NCBI GenBank assembly: GCA_003542955.1
Contig: DPJP01000119.1
Span: 967-8,257, forward strand
Source: Armatimonadota bacterium
Lineage (GTDB): Bacteria; Armatimonadota; Zipacnadia; Zipacnadales; UBA11051
DNA: 7,291 bases
Direction: 5' to 3'
Part shown: one piece after another, positions 1-5,716 of the stretch
Layout: every line of letters starts with the position of its first letter
Numbering within the stretch: position 1 is the first letter of the stretch
Translations under genes and position numbers: made by a program
Notes under the pieces: model-generated
Told to the model about the DNA's origin: nothing
The model's database searches: none
The model's input: the letters and a program-made list of their open reading frames with translations, nothing else

Positions 1-7
1 CGGCCCC

Positions 8-83
8 TCCCCCGTTACCCCGCCAAGCCGCCGCTCAGAAGCCCCTCCCCGGGTAGTCCGGCGGCGCCTCGCTCAGACGCCCC
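8..83 (-). repeat. Degenerate 38-bp tandem duplication at the 3' end of the PL22-like gene
   Basis: Read on the minus strand, positions 83-46 and 45-8 are two consecutive 38-bp units that agree at about 26 of 38 positions by hand alignment. Both begin with GGGGC, share TCTGAGCG, and end in GGGGA. A third unit seems to begin at position 7 (GGGGC) and runs off the window. The first unit contains the TGA stop of the upstream gene. The rest of positions 1-72 is G/C-rich non-coding sequence, in which I see no terminator with a T-run. The match could partly reflect low-complexity G-rich sequence. Confidence 0.4.
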
Positions 84-1302
84 GCACCATGTACGCCTGC
101 AGGATGCCCGACTCGTCGGAGTTGAAGAACCCCATCGTCCCGTCCGGCGACAGGAACGGGTGGATGTGGCAGTTCTTGTCCCATGTCGAGCGCGGGTTCA
201 GAAGATACGTCCAGTTCATGAGCGGATCGGCTCCATAGTCGCCGAGATCGGCAATCCAGAGCCCACCGCCGTCGTCATGCGGCCCCGAGTCGGTGACGAA
301 GCGCCTCCCGGCGATATCGGTGGCGAAATGGTAGAAGTGGGGGCTCGCGAACTCGCGGCTGAGGTCGTTACGGACGCCGCCTGGGGTGTTGATGCCCACG
401 TGGCCTGCGTGCGGCGCCGGCAGGCCCGAGATCAGTTGCGCCTCGCCCACATCACGCGTCGAGGTGCTGGTGATGGCCCATTCGCTGCGGCCGATCCAGC
501 ACTGGTGGCCCTGGCAGAACTCGTTGCCATCGCGGCCCCAGGGCATGTTGCGGAAGTCGCTCCCATCATCGCGGATCAGGTGGATGTCGGCGCCGTCGCC
601 ACCCGTCAGGCGCGAGACATTGCCGTTGAGGTCGGCGACATTGTCATGGTTCTCCTGGATCAGGATGTCATGGCTCTGTTCGGCGTCCAGGGAACGGCAG
701 TACTGCGGGTGGATGTTGCACCAGCTGATGCCCTCGAAGATCAGGTTCACGCTCGCCTGCTCGATGTCGAAGACCATCAGCCCGTACGGAGCGTTGTCGG
801 TCTTGCCGTCGCCGAGAAAGCACGATATGGCGATGCGCCTGCCGTCAGAAGAGATGGTTGACAGCGGGTAGATGCGGCTGGGGCGGTAGTTTGTGCCGGG
901 CAGCGGCGCGTCGACGACGGTGATCGTCTCGCGGCTTGTCCCATCGAGCCTGACGCGCTTGAGCCCGAGGGAGCCCCCGCCGGTGACGGTGCGGTTGGCG
1001 AAGTAGTAGAGCCACTCGCCGTCCGGGGAGATCGAGGGCCCCGTCGCGCCGATCTCATCCGTCAGCGGGCTCAGGGAGCAGTTGTCCTCGAGATCGCAGA
1101 GCAGGTAGCGATGCGCGGGATCGTCCTTGTCGCTGCCGTGGGCATGCGCGGAGCGGTGGACGACCATGCGCCTGGAGTCGGGCGTGAATATCTGGGCCTC
1201 CATGTAGATGTGCGAGCCGGTGGTGTCGGGCTCGTCGGTGAGCTGGATGACCTCCAGCTCGGCGGGCGATTCGGGCGTGAGCAGGTCGGGTCTGGGCTTC
1301 AT
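73..1302 (-). CDS. Oligogalacturonate lyase-like beta-propeller protein (PL22 family)
   Basis: This 409-residue protein resembles oligogalacturonate lyase, the cytoplasmic enzyme that splits short unsaturated pectin fragments by beta-elimination using a Mn2+-type metal. There is no signal peptide or membrane segment, which fits a cytoplasmic site. Propeller-blade motifs of the TolB/WD40-like kind recur: SPDG at about 92-95, SSDG at 151-154 and SPDG at 385-388. Family landmarks in order are NIHPQY (196-201), a DDGSDF strand turn (245-250), GHQCW (265-269) and CHIHP followed by SPDG (378-388). In characterised PL22 enzymes, as I recall, the metal is held by the equivalents of H266, H379 and H381 plus a Gln three residues before the first His of the HxH. 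Here that Gln position is Lys376. The length is normal for the family. The ATG start has a good AGAGGA site 8 nt upstream. The protein could act on a uronide other than galacturonate, or be a non-catalytic propeller. Confidence 0.8.
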   Translation of the reverse strand: MKPRPDLLTPESPAELEVIQLTDEPDTTGSHIYMEAQIFTPDSRRMVVHRSAHAHGSDKDDPAHRYLLCDLEDNCSLSPLTDEIGATGPSISPDGEWLYYFANRTVTGGGSLGLKRVRLDGTSRETITVVDAPLPGTNYRPSRIYPLSTISSDGRRIAISCFLGDGKTDNAPYGLMVFDIEQASVNLIFEGISWCNIHPQYCRSLDAEQSHDILIQENHDNVADLNGNVSRLTGGDGADIHLIRDDGSDFRNMPWGRDGNEFCQGHQCWIGRSEWAITSTSTRDVGEAQLISGLPAPHAGHVGINTPGGVRNDLSREFASPHFYHFATDIAGRRFVTDSGPHDDGGGLWIADLGDYGADPLMNWTYLLNPRSTWDKNCHIHPFLSPDGTMGFFNSDESGILQAYMVRGV

Positions 1303-1310
1303 GGGCGGGT

Positions 1311-1316
1311 TCCTCT
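1311..1316 (-). promoter_or_regulatory. Ribosome binding site of the PL22-like gene
   Basis: The minus strand reads AGAGGA here, 8 nt before the ATG at 1302-1300. This supports that start codon. Confidence 0.6.
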
Positions 1317-1343
1317 GGATGATATGGGCGACGGGCAGGTCTG

Positions 1344-1518
1344 CCTCACCCCCGGCCCCTCTCCGAGTCTCGCAAGCGAGCCTTCAGGGCGGAGAGGGGT
1401 GAAGGTCCATACCCTTTGGGTGTGGAACTCATCCACACGCAACGCGATGTTGTCTATTAACTCCCCTCTCCGGTCACAGGCTCGCTCGCGAGACTCGGAG
1501 ACGGGGCTGGGGAGGAGG
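1344..1518. repeat. Compound inverted-repeat element (MITE/REP-like), two hairpins nested in one larger palindrome
   Basis: This element occupies most of the 225-bp gap between the heparinase-like and PL22-like genes. Its outer arms are a 23-nt inverted repeat with one mismatch, 1360-1382 against 1479-1501. They extend outward as similar C-rich and G-rich tracts, CCTCACCCCCGGCCCC on the left and GGGGCTGGGGAGG on the right. Each half also folds on itself. On the left, CCCCTCTCCG (1356-1365) pairs with CGGAGAGGGG (1390-1399), enclosing the hairpin CTCGCAAGCGAG (1369-1380). On the right, CCCCTCTCCG (1463-1472) nearly pairs with CGGAGACGGGG (1496-1506), enclosing the palindrome CTCGCGAG (1485-1492). 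The centre holds a third stem, CCATACCC (1407-1414) with GGGTGTGG (1418-1425). No reading frame in it looks like a protein. The layout resembles non-autonomous mobile repeats of the REP/BIME or MITE type. It could also act as an mRNA 3'-end structure, but no T-run follows on either strand. Confidence 0.75.
1407..1425. other. Small central hairpin within the inverted-repeat element
   Basis: CCATACCC and GGGTGTGG form an 8-bp stem around a TTT loop, with seven Watson-Crick pairs and one T:G pair on the plus strand. GTGTGG (1420-1425) can instead pair with CCACAC (1433-1438), giving a competing stem. The only A/T-richer patch in this gap, around 1450-1460 (ttgtctattaac), lies just beyond. I could not assign a convincing -35/-10 promoter pair to it. 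Confidence 0.45.
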
Positions 1519-1527
1519 CCCGCAGGC

Positions 1528-4500
1528 CTACTTCTCCGCCCGGGTCAGAATCACCTCATACGAATCGCCGATGCCGTAGTCATGCACCTCGAAGCGGCTG
1601 CTGCCGTCGGCCGGGCCGAAAGCCGCCTCGAGCGCCGCCGGGCTCAGCCTGTCCTCGAGGAACAGATCATAGTCGCGCGATCCGTTGATCCAGCCCGCGC
1701 CGTTGATACCCCGCAGGCGGAGAGAGGCCGATCTGTCGGAGTTCTCCACCCGCGCGCCCTCGAAGCGGCACATGAAGTCATGCAGCGTCCCGTCCTCCGC
1801 AACGCGGCCGGTCGCGAACGGCAGGCAGACATCGTTGTCGATGATGCCGTCGCGGTAGGAGACCGGTATACCGCAACCGAGCAGCGAGGTATCGGTCAGG
1901 TGCAGGATCGTCGTGTCACCCTCGCCCCGTCGCGCGCTGCTGACGGTGTACATCGATGACCTGCCGGGGCTGTGGATGCGGATGAAGCGCGCGGCGGAGC
2001 GCCCCGTCGACAGGCTGCCCGAGACCGTGATGGTGTTCTCGTCACGGTTCAGGGCGACGATCTGCCCGTGCAGAATGCCGTCGCCCTCGGAGCCGGGTAT
2101 GCTGCCGAAGGTGACCGTCCGCGCGAGTTGGCCGCCCTCGGTCGTGCGCACGGATATCCCGACCTCGCGCGGCTCACCACGCTCGACAGAGCCCTCCGGC
2201 GCGGGGGCGTTGATGGTGATCTCATCGATGGCGCCCTCGCGCTCGACGGTGACGACCAGCGGCCAGCCACCGGTCGCCGAGGCCGTCTTGATGCGCGATG
2301 GACCCTCGGCGCGGTAAGGCTCGAGGATGCTCAGGAAGCGGCTGCCGAGGCCCTCGACCCCGGTGTCCGGGTTGCGGACGAACAGGTAGGGCAGGCGCCA
2401 CTCCTCCGGCCTCGAGGGCGGCCGGCCGTTGCCGAAAATGAGTTCCTTCTGCCCATCCACGGGGACGACATGCAGGCGCAGGCCGGTCGGCTCGGCGAGC
2501 TGGTAGTTCCAGTCGAAGACGGCGTGCTCGGCCAGCGGGGCGCGTTTGACGCCGGTAACGTAGCACATGGCATTCTGGGTTTCCTGCCCGCGCAGGTTGG
2601 TATACTTGCCGTCCCAGGCAACCTCCGGCCCGGCGGCGGTGCCGGTTGGCTGGTCGACCCATGCAAGCTCAGGCAGAGTTGGGTCCCGGAGCACGCTGTG
2701 CCAGCTCAGGTGATGCTCCCTGCCGCCCTTGACGATGAACAGGTCGAGCAGGTAGCTCTCGCGCTCGTCTTCACCCACCATCACGCAGATGCGCTCATAG
2801 CGCTCGACGGGCGGCATGGTGGGCTCAAGCTCGGGGTGGTATGGGTACGGCGTGTGGTTGGTCACTGCCGCCTGTACGCCCAGGCGGTCACCGATGAGCG
2901 AGACCCACCCGCGGGGGACGGCATGGGGTAGCACCGGGTTGCAGCCGTCCACGCCGACGGTGTTGTGCGCATAGATGTTGGCATCCCACTGCCATCTGTA
3001 ATCCCAGCCGAACGGGTAGCCCAGGTCGGGCAGGTGTGACTGCTCGTGGGCGAACAGGTAGAGGCTCAGGTAGTCGGCCTGCTGGTGACCGCGGAGGGCG
3101 GTGTAGTTGATGCAGGTCTCACGCTCGAAGGGTCCCGGCTCGCCGTCGTTGAGGTAGGCGAATCCGTAATGGTCGAGCAGGCGGGTCTGTGCGTCGATGG
3201 CGGCCGCGGGCGATGCGGCGGCTTCGCGAATCTCGTCCTCGATGGAGGGCTCGAAGAGGTCGACATCGGGCAGTGTGCCCTCGAGCCCCAGCAGCGCCTT
3301 TGCGTACCTGGGCTCCCTGTAGATGCGGAAGCCGTCGAGGTAGAAGTGCCGATAGGGCGCGTAGTAGCGCCGGGGGATGATACCGGGCCGCAGCCGCTCA
3401 CCGCCGGCATCACCCACGGGCGGGGTGAAGAAGCCCAGGCTGCAGGTATCGATGTAGAACTCGTACATCTTCTTCGCCTTGGGCTGGTCGAGGATGTTGG
3501 GGAAGGTCGTCTCGTCATAGACGTCCGGGTGCATGGCCCGGAGCCGCTCCATCAGCCGCCCGATCTGGATGTAGTTGAACTTGATGCGGTCGTAGCCGGG
3601 GCCCTCGTAGCCGCCGCCGTCGCGGGTGACGCCGTTGGAGAATATCCACGCCGCCGGCGCATAGCCGTTGTAGTAGGCGCCCTTGACGACATCATAGCTG
3701 TTCGGGTGCGCGTCGGAGTGGTCATCCAGCACGAGGCCGATGGTGAGAGCGGCAAGCTGGTGGTGGCCCGGGTTGCCCTGGATGGCGACATCGAGCAGCG
3801 CCTGCATAGTCTGCCGGAGTATGCGCTCCTCGACGAACTCGCGCGCATCCTGAGCGGTGGCCGCGGGCAGGCCCTTTGCCCGGAGGAACTCGAGCACCTC
3901 GGGGGCCTCGTCATAGACGGGGTAGATGGCGTCATAGCACTGCGCGATGGGCACGGCAACGATGTTCGACCAGATGTAGTCTGTGACAAGCCCGGATCGG
4001 TAGCCGTAGGGACCACCGTAGCAGTGTTCGCTGTGGTACTTCGGGCCCGGCTGCTGGTCGGCGATACCGGCAAGCAGGATGGCGGCCTTCGCGCCGTACT
4101 CCTTATTCCCGGTCAGCAGGTACGCCATCGACAGCCCGCGCAGCGCCGGGACTGTGTATTCCAGATACATCCGGTGTGCGGCGTAGCGGACGAACTGGTA
4201 CTTCTGGCCGTCCACCACGCAGCCGGAGCCATCGTCGGGGTACTCGCCGGAGGTCATGTCACCGGCGGCGAAGTCGTTCGAGGGGTAGCTCTCCCCGCCG
4301 ACGGGGCAGATCACCTTGAACGGGTGATTCTCATGATCCAGCTTCCACGGCTGGTGGGCGCCGTAGCGGCGGATGTCGCTGCCGTGGACCGGACAGAGCG
4401 TGGTTGGCGCATCGTCGTCACGCTTGCGCGGGATGGTGATATCGGGCATCAGCGCGAAGATGGCGTCATCGCTGAGCTTCATGAGCCGATCGGCGCCGAC

Positions 4501-4695
4501 GTATGAATCGCCTATCGCGCCCTTGACGGGCTCGGAGCCCAGGATCAGCGCGTTCTGCTTCTGCGCCCACTCGAAGCGGGCGACGTTCTCCCTGGCGGCC
4601 TCGATCCTCTCGGGCGTGTAGTATGTCCGCCCCTGCTTCGCGGCACCGACGGCGACCACCCCCAGCAGAAGGACAGCAATCGCAGCGTGCTTCAT
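1528..4695 (-). CDS. Secreted heparinase II/III-like polysaccharide lyase, 1055 residues
   Basis: This is a large exported protein of the heparinase II/III and alginate-lyase superfamily, which cleaves uronate-containing polysaccharides by beta-elimination. A signal peptide is clear: MKH followed by a hydrophobic run at residues 4-18 and an AxA-like cleavage area around VGAA (16-19). Residues 101-140 contain two short motifs, CPVHG and CPVGG, before PSNDF. A helical (alpha/alpha) toroid spans roughly 165-470, with GNPGHHQLA at 307-315 and GGGYEGPGYD at 360-369, the kind of segment that carries active-site residues in this superfamily. The heparinase II/III-like beta-sandwich follows at roughly 500-760, with HNTVGVDG at 577-584 and YLLDLFIVKGG at 648-658. 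Residues from about 870 to 1050 form a further beta-rich region of unknown role. The protein is longer than classical heparinase II (about 770 residues). The ATG has only a weak ribosome site (GGA close by). It lies 60 bp after the CHAD gene and may be co-transcribed with it. The substrate cannot be read from the sequence. Confidence 0.82.
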   Translation of the reverse strand: MKHAAIAVLLLGVVAVGAAKQGRTYYTPERIEAARENVARFEWAQKQNALILGSEPVKGAIGDSYVGADRLMKLSDDAIFALMPDITIPRKRDDDAPTTLCPVHGSDIRRYGAHQPWKLDHENHPFKVICPVGGESYPSNDFAAGDMTSGEYPDDGSGCVVDGQKYQFVRYAAHRMYLEYTVPALRGLSMAYLLTGNKEYGAKAAILLAGIADQQPGPKYHSEHCYGGPYGYRSGLVTDYIWSNIVAVPIAQCYDAIYPVYDEAPEVLEFLRAKGLPAATAQDAREFVEERILRQTMQALLDVAIQGNPGHHQLAALTIGLVLDDHSDAHPNSYDVVKGAYYNGYAPAAWIFSNGVTRDGGGYEGPGYDRIKFNYIQIGRLMERLRAMHPDVYDETTFPNILDQPKAKKMYEFYIDTCSLGFFTPPVGDAGGERLRPGIIPRRYYAPYRHFYLDGFRIYREPRYAKALLGLEGTLPDVDLFEPSIEDEIREAAASPAAAIDAQTRLLDHYGFAYLNDGEPGPFERETCINYTALRGHQQADYLSLYLFAHEQSHLPDLGYPFGWDYRWQWDANIYAHNTVGVDGCNPVLPHAVPRGWVSLIGDRLGVQAAVTNHTPYPYHPELEPTMPPVERYERICVMVGEDERESYLLDLFIVKGGREHHLSWHSVLRDPTLPELAWVDQPTGTAAGPEVAWDGKYTNLRGQETQNAMCYVTGVKRAPLAEHAVFDWNYQLAEPTGLRLHVVPVDGQKELIFGNGRPPSRPEEWRLPYLFVRNPDTGVEGLGSRFLSILEPYRAEGPSRIKTASATGGWPLVVTVEREGAIDEITINAPAPEGSVERGEPREVGISVRTTEGGQLARTVTFGSIPGSEGDGILHGQIVALNRDENTITVSGSLSTGRSAARFIRIHSPGRSSMYTVSSARRGEGDTTILHLTDTSLLGCGIPVSYRDGIIDNDVCLPFATGRVAEDGTLHDFMCRFEGARVENSDRSASLRLRGINGAGWINGSRDYDLFLEDRLSPAALEAAFGPADGSSRFEVHDYGIGDSYEVILTRAEK

Positions 4696-4726
4696 GTTCC
4701 AACCCCCGTCTCCATGCAGGCGCGTG

Positions 4727-4749
4727 GGTGAGAGTGAGACGGCCTCACC
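4727..4749. other. Short hairpin in the gap between CHAD and lyase genes
   Basis: In the 60-bp gap, GTGAG (4734-4738) and CTCAC (4744-4748) form a tight stem around ACGGC. Alternatively GGTGAG (4727-4732) pairs with CTCACC (4744-4749). No T-run follows in either direction, so it does not look like a strong intrinsic terminator. It could be an attenuating or processing structure just before the lyase start codon. Confidence 0.3.
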
Positions 4750-4755
4750 AGCCTG

Positions 4756-5688
4756 TCAGTCAAACGCCCGGAGCACCGAGGCGCGCCAGCGGCGCGTGCC
4801 GAGTTGCTCCATGAGCGCAAGCGATCCATCGTAGTGAACGGCCCGTTGCCCGTCCAGTGCCTCCAGGGCCGCATCGACTCCCGGCGGGCTCGACTGCCCG
4901 TCCGTGGTATCAGCTGCCCCAACAGCGTCAAATCCCGCGATCAGGGCGTCTCTGAGAGCATCGAGATCGTGCGTGAGGCCGAGCGTCTCCTGGGCGTCGG
5001 AGACCACCTCGTACGGAGCTTTCAGATCGGCCAGCAGCTTCAGAAAGGGCTCCATGGTGTACTTGAGCCGCTTGATGCCCAGGCGCAGCCGGTGAAGGAC
5101 CTCCGGCGCGGGGTCCTCCCGTGCCGCCTGCAGGCGTTCGGAGAGTACCGCCATCCTCTCGGTGATGGCAAGGTAGGCGTAGGAGACGGCCGGGAGGCGG
5201 TTGACATCGCGTCTGCGCGCGGCGACCCTGTCGACGAGCTTCGCGAGGCGCCCGTAGATATCGTCGCGGCCCATCATCCGCCGCCACAGGCGCACGAGTG
5301 CCTCGTGTTCGCGGGCGCGGTTGTTGTCCCAGACGGCAATGACCGCCTCGACGACTTCCGTAGCCTCGGGCGCATGCTCGAGCAGCGCCCGTGCATGCTC
5401 GGCCATCACATCGGGATCGCGGACGCGCCCCAGGGCATCATTGAGGTCCTCGACCATCGGCATGGTGCGCTTGCGGTGCTTGCCGGGCAGCAGTTGGCTG
5501 AAGACGCGCATCCCCTCGCGCAGGCGCTTGACGGCAACGCGCATGTCATGGACGCCGTCGACGTCGCCGCTCATGGCCGCGTCGGCGTAGCGGGCGACCT
5601 CCTCGACCTTCGCGGCGATCAACAGTGACGCCAGCTTGCCGACCCGCATGTCGGGCGACACATCGTCGGGCAGGATTGGCTTGGGCAC
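4756..5688 (-). CDS. CHAD domain-containing protein (predicted polyphosphate-binding)
   Basis: This 310-residue all-helical protein consists almost entirely of one CHAD domain. CHAD domains bind inorganic polyphosphate through conserved histidines and basic residues, and studied members localise to polyphosphate granules. The two internal repeats of the fold are visible. The first has VHDMRVAVKRLR (46-57; H47, R50, K54, R55, R57) followed by LNDALGRVRDPDV (82-94). The second has LHRLRLGIKRLKY (198-210; H199, R202, K206, R207, K209) followed by AQETLGLTHDLDAL (232-245). There is no CYTH (triphosphatase) domain, which is often fused to CHAD, and no signal peptide, so it is probably cytoplasmic. 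The GTG start is supported by a strong AGGGAGG site 8 nt upstream; the next in-frame Met is at residue 14. It begins 28 bp after the ROK-Mth938 gene, so the two are likely one transcript. Confidence 0.88.
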   Translation of the reverse strand: MPKPILPDDVSPDMRVGKLASLLIAAKVEEVARYADAAMSGDVDGVHDMRVAVKRLREGMRVFSQLLPGKHRKRTMPMVEDLNDALGRVRDPDVMAEHARALLEHAPEATEVVEAVIAVWDNNRAREHEALVRLWRRMMGRDDIYGRLAKLVDRVAARRRDVNRLPAVSYAYLAITERMAVLSERLQAAREDPAPEVLHRLRLGIKRLKYTMEPFLKLLADLKAPYEVVSDAQETLGLTHDLDALRDALIAGFDAVGAADTTDGQSSPPGVDAALEALDGQRAVHYDGSLALMEQLGTRRWRASVLRAFD

Positions 5689-5696
5689 TCGTCGCG

Positions 5697-5703
5697 CCTC
5701 CCT
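5697..5703 (-). promoter_or_regulatory. Ribosome binding site of the CHAD gene
   Basis: AGGGAGG on the minus strand lies 8 nt before the GTG at 5688-5686. It supports GTG initiation over the internal ATG at 5649-5647. Confidence 0.65.
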
Positions 5704-5716
5704 TCGGCGGGCGGGG

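Noticed and set aside
160..861. Plus-strand open frame of 233 codons
   Set aside because: It is antisense to the PL22-like gene, which has clear family motifs; the opposite frame has none.
1344..1518. CRISPR array or intrinsic terminator
   Set aside because: There are no regular direct repeats with spacers, and no T-run follows the hairpins on either strand.
1972..2931. Plus-strand open frame of 319 codons
   Set aside because: It is antisense to the lyase gene, shows no recognisable motif and has the composition of a GC shadow frame.
3046..4506. Long plus-strand open frame of 486 codons
   Set aside because: It lies wholly antisense to the recognised lyase gene, its product is rich in V, A, G, D and R with no family motifs, and high GC makes such shadow frames common.
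4804..5628. Plus-strand open frame of 274 codons
   Set aside because: It is antisense to the CHAD gene, whose conserved histidine repeats identify the true coding strand.
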